A DNA stretch of 64,000 nt. It comes from Verrucomicrobiota bacterium. GTDB lineage: Bacteria > Verrucomicrobiota > Verrucomicrobiia > CAIQCK01. The notes under the pieces were generated by a model. That model was not told the DNA's origin, did not search any database, and was given only the letters and a program-made list of their open reading frames with translations. The position numbers and the translations under genes are program-made. Location: the NCBI GenBank assembly GCA_016222825.1, contig JACRQF010000015.1, positions 520,698-584,697 of the forward strand, in the 5' to 3' direction. Each line of letters opens with the position of its first letter. The stretch's first letter is position 1. Below are positions 17,709 through 26,324 of the stretch, in pieces.

Positions 17709-19271
17709 TCACCAGTTCTCCAGCGGCAGCGCGTCTTTGTTTCCCGCAAGCGTTTGGTCCAGTTGCAGCAGCGCGTAGAGCAGGTAGCCGACGCCGTCTA
17801 TCGCCTCGTAATACGGCTTGCAGGAATGGCCGCGCAACAGGCCGCGGTAGTAGAGCCGGCAGAGGCTTTCCTTCGCCACGTCGCGCGCGAACTGCAAATG
17901 CGCGGCGTCGCCGGTAAGCCGGTGCATCTGGAGGAAGAACGAGATCGTCTGGCCGTAAAGCTGCGCGTAGGTGCCGTGTGGCGCCCAGTCCGTCGCGTAG
18001 GACTGATACCACGTGCCGGTTTCGCACGCACGCGGCGGAAACGCGCGGCGAATGCAGCCGGCCCATCGTTGCGCGGTTTCCAGAAGAGCTTCGTCGCGCG
18101 TCAGCTTGTAAGCTTGCGCGTAAGCCTGCGCCGCGTAGAGCGGATGCTCGTAACCAGCCGCGTAAGGCTGCCAGAGGTCCATGTGGCCGCGCGGCTCGTA
18201 TTGCGCGTAGCCGCCCCTTACGCGCGGCCCCGGCTCCGGCGAGCCGTCGAGTTTCAGACTACCCCAGAATCTGCCAGCTTGCGCGTCGTAGCCGTAACGC
18301 GCGCCGGCTTTCAGATATACCACGGCTTGCTCGCGGAACTTCGCCTCGCCGCTCAACTCCGCCGCACCCAGCAGCGAGTGGCACATCAAGCCGGAGATCG
18401 AGGTCTCGAAATGCGAGCCGTCGAACCGGTTCGTGCCGGCATTGGGGCGGTTGGGGATGAGGCTGGTCTTCGGGTCGCGCGCCTTCCAGTAGTAATCCGC
18501 CACGAGCCGCGCGCGGTCGAGCCACATCGGCTCCTTCGTCTGCGCGTGCATGAACGCGAACGCCCGCACAAACTCGCCGCCGCTCATCGCGAAGTCGCAG
18601 CCGCGATGTCCGTCGCCGTGGCGGTTGACTTCGCCGGTCTTCTTGTCAATCACGTGCCACTGCCAGACCGCCTCGATCTCGCGCCGCACGGCTCCCTTGT
18701 CCACGCGCCAAAGCTCCGGCCACATCGCCTCCTGCACGTGAATCTCGTGCGGGTTGCCCATGTGGCCGGTCATCTCGTCGCGGAACACATCGTAGTGCCG
18801 ATGCCAGCCCCACCAAAAGAAACCCTTGTCGTCCACCAGATGCTTCATCCAGTGGCCCATGCACTTCTCGGCAAACTCCGCGTAGCGCATCTCGCCGCCG
18901 ATTCGCGACAGCGCGAGCATCGCCCGCAACGTGGCTTGGTCGAAGTAGAGGTTCGCCCCTGCCGGCCCGCGCCGCTCGCGCCGAATCACGCGGAACTTCT
19001 CATCCACCGGCAGCGGAATTTCCGGGCAGTCGCGCGTGCGAACATCGAGGATGCTCACGAGGATGGGCGCGTGCGTCTTGCCGTAGTGGTCAGTGCCGCG
19101 GCTGATGAGCGCGTCGAGACACTCGCGCACATACTCGCGATACGGCCGCTGTTCGACCGTCTCCGGCTTCAGCCCGCTGTCGAGAATCTCCGGCGGCGCC
19201 GCTTCAACCGCTGCTGCTCCCAACGCCGCCAGTGCCGTCAGTATTGCCGCACGCATGAGTTTGCCTTTCAT
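17709..19271 (-). CDS. Exported six-hairpin (alpha/alpha) glycosidase-like protein
   Basis: A 520-aa secreted protein with a signal peptide (MKGKLMRAAILTALAALGAA..) and a long helical body with regularly spaced aromatic-rich helices (FFWWGWHRHYDVFRDEM, WYQSYATDWAPHGTYAQLYG, LLYALLQLDQTL), typical of six-hairpin (alpha/alpha)6 glycosidases, epimerases and lyases. I cannot place it in a specific GH or PL family. The ATG at 19271 is chosen because it overlaps the stop of the upstream PQQ-propeller gene as ATGA, which implies translational coupling. A longer frame begins at 19313 inside that gene. It probably processes a carbohydrate at the cell surface together with the neighbouring exported proteins. 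Confidence 0.75.
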   Translation of the reverse strand: MKGKLMRAAILTALAALGAAAVEAAPPEILDSGLKPETVEQRPYREYVRECLDALISRGTDHYGKTHAPILVSILDVRTRDCPEIPLPVDEKFRVIRRERRGPAGANLYFDQATLRAMLALSRIGGEMRYAEFAEKCMGHWMKHLVDDKGFFWWGWHRHYDVFRDEMTGHMGNPHEIHVQEAMWPELWRVDKGAVRREIEAVWQWHVIDKKTGEVNRHGDGHRGCDFAMSGGEFVRAFAFMHAQTKEPMWLDRARLVADYYWKARDPKTSLIPNRPNAGTNRFDGSHFETSISGLMCHSLLGAAELSGEAKFREQAVVYLKAGARYGYDAQAGRFWGSLKLDGSPEPGPRVRGGYAQYEPRGHMDLWQPYAAGYEHPLYAAQAYAQAYKLTRDEALLETAQRWAGCIRRAFPPRACETGTWYQSYATDWAPHGTYAQLYGQTISFFLQMHRLTGDAAHLQFARDVAKESLCRLYYRGLLRGHSCKPYYEAIDGVGYLLYALLQLDQTLAGNKDALPLENW

Positions 19272-22200
19272 CGCGGAATCAAAGCAATCGAAGTCTGGAT
19301 TGGATAGCCGCATGTGCAGCCGGCGCTGGCTTCGGGCACCAGGATCAAGCCGCCGGCGGGGATGATGTTGATCCAGCAGCCGGGGCGGACGGCGTTGTCC
19401 AGGACGGTGTGGGTTCCGCTCTTGAGGTCGAACATCCGAGGATGGTCGTAGCGGCTAAATGCGCAGTTGGCGGAGGTGGAAACCGTGCCGCAATGGTTGC
19501 TCTTCTTCCATTTCCAAACATCCACCGCCGCGCCGGTGCTGAGGTCGCAGGCGAAGCCCGTGCCGTAGATGACGTCGCCCACGATGGCGGGATGCTGCAC
19601 CTGCTCACCGTGCGGCCCTTGCAGGATGTGGTCGGGGACGGGCGTTTGCGTGTTCCGCCAGAGCCGCTTGCCGGTGCCGGCGTCGAACGCAGCGAGGTCG
19701 TAGCGGACGCGGCGGGCCTTCTCCACGAGCGCGTTCCGAGTTCCCGTCACCAGCAGTTTGCCGCGCGCGTAGCTGAGATAGACGATGTGCTCGATGGCCT
19801 CCAGTTCCACCGGTATTCGCCAGGCGACTTTGCCGGTGCGGATGTCCAACGCCACGAGGTCCGCTCCCTGACCGAGCAGTGTCGTAAGCTTCACGCGGCT
19901 GTCGGCCACCGTCCGCGAGGCGGGGTTTGCGCTTTCGATGAAATAGGCCCGCTGGCCGCCGAGCGCGATGGTGGAGTTGATGATGACGCCGCGCGCGGGC
20001 GCATACGTCCAGAGCCGGCGGCCGGTGGCGCGTTGGAGGGCGAAGAGCGAGTCGCTGCACACGACCGGCATGGAGTCGCGCCACAGGAGCACTTCGGTGT
20101 AGATGGTCTGGTCGCGGAACGTCCCGCCACGCCGCGTGACGCTGCCGAGCAGCAGGTCATTCTCAACGGCGACGTAACCCCATTCGGAGGAGGCGGGAAC
20201 GTTGAAAGTCTTACGCAACTCGCCGGTCTGCGCATCGAGCGCAAGGCAGTCGCTGCCGGAGGCGACGTAGAGGCTGTCGTCCGCGGCGGCCATGTTGCCG
20301 CAGTTCTTGAACGCCGCCAGCCGGACCGAGTGCGGCACGTCGCGCTCCCACAGGATCGTGCCGTTGTAAGCATCCGCGGCCACCACGTAATTGTCGCCCG
20401 ACACGAACAGGCGTCCGTTCTTGTAGAGCGGGCCGACGTTCTTGTCGTGGCGGTCGGGCATCTGGCGCGGGCCGGGCCGGCCGAACCATTGCAGGTCCAC
20501 CGCGCCGGCGGCCATCGCGTCGCCGCTGCAAGCTGTGTTGCCCGCGTCGCCGTAAAAGTGCGACCACTCGCCCGCGCCCGGCAGCGTGCCGCGCTTGAGC
20601 GAGGCGACCGTCAAGCTGCCGGCGCGCTCAGCTTTCCAGCCGGGAACGCTCAGCTTGCCGGCGGCCATCAACACCGTCGTGCCGCCGCTGGGTCGCAACA
20701 CACGTTGCACCTCGTCGAGTGAACCGGGCGGCTTGCCGGTGAGCAGCGTTTCCTCGGAGACGATCAGGTTCGCCCAGCACTTCTGGAACGGCAGCTTCGC
20801 GACGTCGCCTTGGTGAATCGTCACGCGCGTCCCGTAGAGTCCGGCTTCCGCGAGCCGGCGGCGCGACTCGGCAACGCGCTGCGCGTCCCGCTCGATGCCT
20901 ATGACTTGGAACTGCGACCGCTTCGCGATCTCGTAAGCCAGCCGTCCGCTGCCAGAGCCGAGGACGAGGCAGTAGCCCTTCGTCACGCCCGCTCGTTGGA
21001 TGGCAATCTGCGCAGCGTTGGCGAAGAGCGACGATTGCGCATCCTGTGGGAACGGCGACGGCTTCGCCGCTTCCTCGACGAACTCGAACGTGAGCGGCCC
21101 TCCCGGCGGCGGCGTGCCGGGCTGGAAGCAATGAATCATGCCGCGGTCGGTGCTCACGTAGAGCCGCCCGTCGCTGACGGCGAGGCCGTAGGCTTTGCCC
21201 TGCACGTTGCCGCGCCATGCCATCCCGCCGTCGGCGACATCGTAGGCCGTGACACGGTCCGGTTCACCGACGAAAATCGTCTTGCCGGCGAGGATCAACT
21301 CACAACCGTCGGGCACGGCGGTTTCCCACTTCACATAATCCCGCCGCGTCCCGCCCAGCTCGGCGATGCGTGTCTTGTCCTCCGGCGACTTTTTGGACTT
21401 CGCTTGCAAGCGGCTGAGTTCGAGCCAATGCGCACGGTCCACCGCGATGAGCCGGTCCCGCGTGAGGATGTAGTTCATCGTCTTGTCCGCGACGACCCGC
21501 AGCCCGTCGGCGAACACAACCTTGTCCTTCGACAACGGCGAGCCAGCCTGGATGCCCGCCGTTTCGCCGGCGCTGTAGAGCACCGTGTCATCCACCAGCA
21601 CCGCGAAACAACCGCCCGCCTGCCGGTTCGCGCCCGCGCCGGGCAGCGTCGCCACCGGCTTCCCGGTCGCGCGGTCGAACGCCACCGGCGCCGTGCGGCC
21701 CGTCGGCACGTAAAGGTGCGACGCCGACGCGAGCAGGTAGCCTTGCGAGACAATCTCAATCGGTTGTTTCCAGAGTTCTTTGCCGTTCTTCGCACTGACG
21801 GCACAGAGGAAGTTGCCCTGCGACGGGAACAGGCCCGCGCAGAAATAAACGACGCCCGCGTCCACCACGACGCCGCAACGCACCGGCCAGAGCGACATCA
21901 TCCGGCCATTGCCCGGCAGCCGGCGCTCTTCCGGCCCGCCGCGATATTTCCAGACGAGAACGCCATCTTCGGCGCGCAGGCAATACATGCAGCCGTCATC
22001 CGAGCCGACATACACCCGCCCGTCCGCGACCACTGGCGCGAGCCGCACCGGCCCGTCGGTGGTAAACGACCAGCGAACGCGTCCGTCAGCGGCGTCGAGA
22101 CAACGCACCGTGTCGTCGCTCGACGAGCCGTAGAAGAGCGCGCCGTTCGCGACCGCCACGTGAAACGCGCGGTCGAACGTAGTCGTAGGGCCAAGGTTCG

Positions 22201-22420
22201 CGACGCGGCGGTAAACGTCCTGCTTTGCGGGCAGCTCCGGCCACGCCGGACTGGGCGCAGCCGATCTATGCATCCACACTTCCGCCAGCGGCAGCTTGAT
22301 GTCTTCCACCGCGATGCCGCTGCGTTGCGCATCGTGCCGGTAGGCCGGCCATGCCGCCCAAGCCGACGCCGCGCCGGCCATCCAGAGTGTCAGTGCGAGA
22401 AGATAACGTGTGATGTTCAT
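19268..22420 (-). CDS. Exported PQQ-like beta-propeller protein with an inserted SAM methyltransferase domain
   Basis: A 1050-aa protein. Residues 1-22 form a signal peptide (MNITRYLLALTLWMAGAASA). Residues about 25-440 carry PQQ/BamB-type propeller blades (repeated GRVYVGSDDG, G.ELWK, A.DG.VRW patterns). Residues about 465-600 form a complete class I methyltransferase fold: VLGSGSGRLAYEIA (487-498), acidic end of beta2 at E510 in IGIERDA, GDV at 538-540, and VQRVLRPSGGTTVLM. A second propeller run follows to the C-terminus (LFVSGDNYVVAADAYNGTILWERD..). The glycine loop and acidic residue are intact, which is odd for an exported protein because SAM is not normally available in the periplasm. 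It lies 12 bp after the HzsA-related gene and is coupled (ATGA) to the next one. Confidence 0.85.
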   Translation of the reverse strand: MNITRYLLALTLWMAGAASAWAAWPAYRHDAQRSGIAVEDIKLPLAEVWMHRSAAPSPAWPELPAKQDVYRRVANLGPTTTFDRAFHVAVANGALFYGSSSDDTVRCLDAADGRVRWSFTTDGPVRLAPVVADGRVYVGSDDGCMYCLRAEDGVLVWKYRGGPEERRLPGNGRMMSLWPVRCGVVVDAGVVYFCAGLFPSQGNFLCAVSAKNGKELWKQPIEIVSQGYLLASASHLYVPTGRTAPVAFDRATGKPVATLPGAGANRQAGGCFAVLVDDTVLYSAGETAGIQAGSPLSKDKVVFADGLRVVADKTMNYILTRDRLIAVDRAHWLELSRLQAKSKKSPEDKTRIAELGGTRRDYVKWETAVPDGCELILAGKTIFVGEPDRVTAYDVADGGMAWRGNVQGKAYGLAVSDGRLYVSTDRGMIHCFQPGTPPPGGPLTFEFVEEAAKPSPFPQDAQSSLFANAAQIAIQRAGVTKGYCLVLGSGSGRLAYEIAKRSQFQVIGIERDAQRVAESRRRLAEAGLYGTRVTIHQGDVAKLPFQKCWANLIVSEETLLTGKPPGSLDEVQRVLRPSGGTTVLMAAGKLSVPGWKAERAGSLTVASLKRGTLPGAGEWSHFYGDAGNTACSGDAMAAGAVDLQWFGRPGPRQMPDRHDKNVGPLYKNGRLFVSGDNYVVAADAYNGTILWERDVPHSVRLAAFKNCGNMAAADDSLYVASGSDCLALDAQTGELRKTFNVPASSEWGYVAVENDLLLGSVTRRGGTFRDQTIYTEVLLWRDSMPVVCSDSLFALQRATGRRLWTYAPARGVIINSTIALGGQRAYFIESANPASRTVADSRVKLTTLLGQGADLVALDIRTGKVAWRIPVELEAIEHIVYLSYARGKLLVTGTRNALVEKARRVRYDLAAFDAGTGKRLWRNTQTPVPDHILQGPHGEQVQHPAIVGDVIYGTGFACDLSTGAAVDVWKWKKSNHCGTVSTSANCAFSRYDHPRMFDLKSGTHTVLDNAVRPGCWINIIPAGGLILVPEASAGCTCGYPIQTSIALIPR

Positions 22421-22432
22421 AGTTGGGATTCC

Positions 22433-24985
22433 TTAGCGGAGATTTGTCACTGTGCGTCGCACCCAGCAGCAGCCACAGACGCACTGGGCGTCGCGGCCAC
22501 AGGTGCCGGCGATGTCGCGGCCGGGCAACGGACCGATGGCGGCTTCGACGAGCCGCCGCATTTCTATGTAGTTGGGATCGGAGGTGTCGTGCCAGCAAAT
22601 TTCGGAAACTTGTCCCCAGCCGCCCGCCGACGCCGCCAGCGGCGCTTTCAACGCGCGGCTCTCTTCCGGCAGCGCCACGTTCACCAGCGCGGCGAACGGC
22701 GCCTCGGCAAGGACCGCGCCAAATCTTGCGCGCACGTGCTCGCGCAACGCCCGCTCGCCGTCGGGCGACGGCTCGCGCCACTCGGGTTTATTCCACGAAT
22801 AGTCGCCGTAGCAGATGGCGTTCATGTCCAGCCAGTCAGCGATGCGCGCGAAATTCTCGCGGTCGAGCCGCACGCGCGGCTGGCCGTTCTTGTCGGGATG
22901 GCCGGCCAGCAGCATCGGCGCGAGCCGGCCGGCGTGGGCGAAGTAATCCTTCGGTTTGCTGAAGTCGCTCTCCATGTCGCCTTGCGCCACCGCCACCAAG
23001 CCCGTGCGCGTCATGAGCGACTCGTAGGCGATGCTCACGCGCATCTTGTTCGGGCCGGGCCATTGCTTGCGTGGGAACGTGACCGGCTGGAGCGTGCCGA
23101 GCAGATTGATGCCGCCGTCGGTGCGTTCCGGTCCGTGGCAAGTGATGCAGTAACGGTCGAGCACGGGCTGGACAGTCTTGGCGAAACTGAGGCCGCCTTC
23201 GTAGCGCGGGCCGGCGGGCGGCTGGAGGTCGTAGATTTTCGGGCGGGCGTGTCGTGAGGCGCGGTCGGGAGCGTCGTGACGCGATTCGTGGCAGCCGATG
23301 CAGCCGGCTTCCTCGCCCGGTTGCAGGTAAGCCAGCGCCCGCATCGTCATGACGGCCATGCCGTTCCTGTCCACGAGCTGGAAGAACAGCGGCTGGCCCG
23401 CTGGCGCGCGAAACGCCACGGAGCCGTTCGCGTCCACCGGCGCGGTGCCGAGGATGCGTTTGGGCATTTCATAGACGGCGACACTGCGGCCCGGCGGCGT
23501 CTCGACGGTTTGCGGGAACACGCGCACTACGCGCACGGCCGCGATGCTACCGGGGGCGATGGGCTGGCTCGATTGATAGACGTTCTGGATGTAGAACGTG
23601 CCCGTCGGTTCCGTGGCCGTCGTCAACGCGCTCGGCAACACCGGCGGCTTGGGGCGCGGCACGAGCGGCATCGGCGAGACGCACGACACCTGCGGGTCGC
23701 GGTAGATCAACTCACGCCCGCCGAGCGTATCCACCAGATAGATGCCGTAGGCGTTCGCGCTCTGCGGCGGTTTGTTTTCCCTCGCGAGCGGCTCCGGCGT
23801 GTAGGCGGCGAGGAACAAATCCTCGCTGAGCGGCCACGGCGTTGTGAACGCGCCCACCGGCCAGCCTTCGGTTTCCGGAAACGCGATCTCCGGCGTGATG
23901 CGCTTGATCGGCTCCAAACCGTCGAGTCCTGCGCGCGGATCCACCACGATGATCGAGCCGGCCGTGTAGGCATGATGCGCCGCCGCGGTGCAGACGAGCT
24001 TGTGCGATCCGGGAATCTGGCGGGGCTCGGCGCTGTTGCAAGGATTGCGGGTGAGGTTGCCGTAGAGACTGGCGGTGCCGGTGCCGTCGGGATGTGTCAC
24101 CCAGATGCTTTGGAAATGATACGAGTGGCGGTTCGTGTAGTCCCAGCGAGAGTAAACGATGCGGCCGTCGTCGAGCAGGCTCGGTTCCCACTCCGGTGCT
24201 TCGGCAAACGAAAGCTGGCGGATGTTGCGCCCGTCGGCGTCGCAGCGATAGAGCAGGAAGTTCGCGAAATAGCGCCCGCCGTATTGGCAGCGGATGTGGG
24301 TCTGTGGCCGCGTGCTGATGAACGCGATGCCGCCGTCGGGCAAATAGCACGGATCGAAATCCTCCACCAACGAAGTCTGCCGTCCTTCCTCGCCGGCAGC
24401 GCGGTCGGCTGCGCGCCCCGTGAGTTGGCGCAGGCCCTTGCCGTCAGTTCCGATCTCCCAGAGGAAAAACTGCCGCAAGTTCGGGTCCGCCGGCGTGTGA
24501 TCGCAGAACGCGAACACCACGCGCCTCGCGTCGAACGACAACTCCGGATGCATCGTCGAGCCTGCCGGCAAGCGCTCCTTGAACAACAGCGTCTCGCGCG
24601 GCTGGCTCTTCCAGTTTTCAATCACCACCAGGCCGGGGCCAGGCCGGCTGTAGCGGCCAAGGTATTGACGTGACTGGTGCGAGTAGCTCGGCGTCGGGCA
24701 CTTGTTGATGAGCAGTCGGTCGAAGTCCAGCAGCGGATGCGAGAAGATGATCTGTCGCCGCAGTTGCCGCACGCGCTGGCAGAGTTCGGCGCGGTTGGCG
24801 TCGCGTGTGGTTGCGCGCTGCTCCAGTTCTTTCAGCTTTGCCGCCAACGCCGGGCAGGGCCGGCTCTTCTGGACGAAGTCGAGTGTCTTGCGAGCGAGTG
24901 TCATCGCATGGTCGAGTTCGTCGGCGTGCGCGCACGCCGACGCAATCAAAACCGCAAAGAAGAAGAAACGGCACGCGAATCTCAT
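22433..24985 (-). CDS. HzsA-related dihaem beta-propeller protein
   Basis: An 850-aa exported protein related to the alpha subunit of hydrazine synthase, a family also widespread outside anammox bacteria with unknown function. A signal peptide begins at Met 24985 (MRFACRFFFFAVLIASACAHA). A TolB/WD40-like propeller includes DDGRIVYSRWDYTNRHSYHF and FQSIWVTHPDGTG. Two c-type haem sites follow: CIGCH at about 562-566 and CITCH at about 613-617, the latter in the 'DRYCITCHGPERTDGG' style of cytochrome-c-like PSCyt domains. The C-terminus has an unusual Cys cluster (CGRDAQCVCGCCW). There is no evidence for hydrazine chemistry here; partner subunits HzsB and HzsC are absent. It heads the four-gene minus-strand operon 24985-15671. 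Confidence 0.85.
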   Translation of the reverse strand: MRFACRFFFFAVLIASACAHADELDHAMTLARKTLDFVQKSRPCPALAAKLKELEQRATTRDANRAELCQRVRQLRRQIIFSHPLLDFDRLLINKCPTPSYSHQSRQYLGRYSRPGPGLVVIENWKSQPRETLLFKERLPAGSTMHPELSFDARRVVFAFCDHTPADPNLRQFFLWEIGTDGKGLRQLTGRAADRAAGEEGRQTSLVEDFDPCYLPDGGIAFISTRPQTHIRCQYGGRYFANFLLYRCDADGRNIRQLSFAEAPEWEPSLLDDGRIVYSRWDYTNRHSYHFQSIWVTHPDGTGTASLYGNLTRNPCNSAEPRQIPGSHKLVCTAAAHHAYTAGSIIVVDPRAGLDGLEPIKRITPEIAFPETEGWPVGAFTTPWPLSEDLFLAAYTPEPLARENKPPQSANAYGIYLVDTLGGRELIYRDPQVSCVSPMPLVPRPKPPVLPSALTTATEPTGTFYIQNVYQSSQPIAPGSIAAVRVVRVFPQTVETPPGRSVAVYEMPKRILGTAPVDANGSVAFRAPAGQPLFFQLVDRNGMAVMTMRALAYLQPGEEAGCIGCHESRHDAPDRASRHARPKIYDLQPPAGPRYEGGLSFAKTVQPVLDRYCITCHGPERTDGGINLLGTLQPVTFPRKQWPGPNKMRVSIAYESLMTRTGLVAVAQGDMESDFSKPKDYFAHAGRLAPMLLAGHPDKNGQPRVRLDRENFARIADWLDMNAICYGDYSWNKPEWREPSPDGERALREHVRARFGAVLAEAPFAALVNVALPEESRALKAPLAASAGGWGQVSEICWHDTSDPNYIEMRRLVEAAIGPLPGRDIAGTCGRDAQCVCGCCWVRRTVTNLR

Positions 24986-25019
24986 CGCATTCTTGCCACA
25001 CTCAATTCCAACCACTGTG

Positions 25020-25041
25020 GGCCAGACAGGAGTGTCTGGCC
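25020..25041. terminator. Perfect hairpin at the glcF stop codon
   Basis: GGCCAGACA (25020-25028), loop GGAG, TGTCTGGCC (25033-25041): a perfect 9-bp stem overlapping the last base of the glcF stop codon. No T-run follows on the minus strand, so it may stabilise the 3' end of the glc transcript or act with Rho. The same style of short GC-rich hairpin recurs elsewhere in the window. Confidence 0.5.
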
Positions 25042-26324
25042 TACGAGCGTCCTGCGCCGAGCCGGTCCAGAAAATCCGCCAGATGCACAACCTCGATGTC
25101 GGCACGGCCCGCGATTGCGAGGCCGGCGCGAATCTGCAACATGCAGCCGGGGTTGGTCGTCACCACCACCGCCGCGCCGGTCTTGAGGATGTTTGACACC
25201 TTGCGTTTTTGGAGCCGCGACGCCATATCGGGCTGGGTGAGGTTGTAGCTGCCGGCACTGCCGCAGCAGAGGTCGCTCTCCGGCAGTTCGACGTAGCGGC
25301 TGCCGCAGACCGCCTTCAGCAGGTCGCGCGGCTGCTGGCGGATGCCCTGCGCGTGGTTGAGATGGCAGGCGTCGTGATAAGTGACGACCGGCATGGAATC
25401 GGCCTTGAGCGTGAGAGAACGCGGGTTGAGAATCTCGACCATGTCGCGGACCTTGCCGGCGAACACCTTGGCGCGCTCGGCCCACGCGGGGTCGTCCTTG
25501 AGCAAGAGTCCGTATTCCTTGAGCGTCGCGCCGCAACCGGAGCCGCCGATGACGATGTGGTCCACCGCGAACCGCTCGAAGACCGCGATGTTCTGGCGGG
25601 CGCAATCGCGCGCCTTCGCCAACTGCCCGCTGTGCGAGAAAAGCGCGCCGCAGCATCCCTGCCCCGGCGGCGTCACAACATCGAAACCCGCGCGTGTCAG
25701 CAGCCGCACGACGGCGCTGTTGGTCGGGCCGAACATGACGCTCTGCACGCAGCCTTCGATAAAGCCGATCCGGCCCTTCTTTTCCGTCACGACGGCGGGC
25801 GTGGTCAACGGCAGCGGTTCGCTGCGGAAATCCGCCGGCACCAGCGACGTCATCGGGCGCGTGAAAGCCGGCAGCCAGCCTTCGAGGCCGAGCCAACGGA
25901 TGAACTTTAACGGCGCGAGCGCGAGCTTCGTCCGCCACGGATAGGGAAACACCTGCTCGACGAGCACTCGCCGCAGCAATGTCTGGTAAAGCGAACGGTG
26001 ATGATGGTGCTCGATGAAGTCGCGCGTGTGCTCGATCAACTCGCCGTAGTGGACGCTGCCCGGGCAAGCCGTCTGGCAGCCGAGACAGCCGAGGCAGACG
26101 TCGAGCGGCTGCACGGTCGCGTCGTTGAGCGGCGCGCGCCCGCTGAGAAGCTGGCGCATGAGATAGATGCGGCCGCGCGGCGAGAGGTTTTCGTCGCCGG
26201 TCTCCAGGTAGGTCGGGCACGACGCCAGGCACAGCCCGCAGTGAACGCAGGTCAGCGCGGTCCGCTCGTCTATGAACGGCTTAAGCACGGCGGGCTTGGA
26301 GTTTGTTGGCTGGGTCGAACTCAT
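25041..26324 (-). CDS. glcF: Glycolate oxidase iron-sulfur subunit
   Basis: A 427-aa iron-sulfur subunit of membrane-associated glycolate dehydrogenase, passing electrons from the flavin subunits to the respiratory chain. Two 4Fe-4S ferredoxin motifs are complete: C26, C29, C32, C36 and C77, C80, C83, C87. Two cysteine-rich CCG domains follow, with QGCCGALFSHSG and DLCCGSAGSYN. The length and order match E. coli GlcF. The start overlaps the end of glcE by 44 bp, and the operon order is glcD-glcE-glcF on the minus strand. Glycolate oxidation to glyoxylate suggests use of algal or photorespiratory carbon. Confidence 0.96.
   Translation of the reverse strand: MSSTQPTNSKPAVLKPFIDERTALTCVHCGLCLASCPTYLETGDENLSPRGRIYLMRQLLSGRAPLNDATVQPLDVCLGCLGCQTACPGSVHYGELIEHTRDFIEHHHHRSLYQTLLRRVLVEQVFPYPWRTKLALAPLKFIRWLGLEGWLPAFTRPMTSLVPADFRSEPLPLTTPAVVTEKKGRIGFIEGCVQSVMFGPTNSAVVRLLTRAGFDVVTPPGQGCCGALFSHSGQLAKARDCARQNIAVFERFAVDHIVIGGSGCGATLKEYGLLLKDDPAWAERAKVFAGKVRDMVEILNPRSLTLKADSMPVVTYHDACHLNHAQGIRQQPRDLLKAVCGSRYVELPESDLCCGSAGSYNLTQPDMASRLQKRKVSNILKTGAAVVVTTNPGCMLQIRAGLAIAGRADIEVVHLADFLDRLGAGRS

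Noticed and set aside
20810..23257. 815-codon plus-strand open frame opposite the PQQ-propeller and HzsA-related genes
   Set aside because: It spans two real genes on the other strand and has low-complexity Arg/Ala/Val composition typical of antisense frames.
22433..24985. Evidence for anammox metabolism from the HzsA-related gene
   Set aside because: The family is common outside anammox bacteria, and no hydrazine synthase beta or gamma subunits or hydrazine dehydrogenase are nearby.
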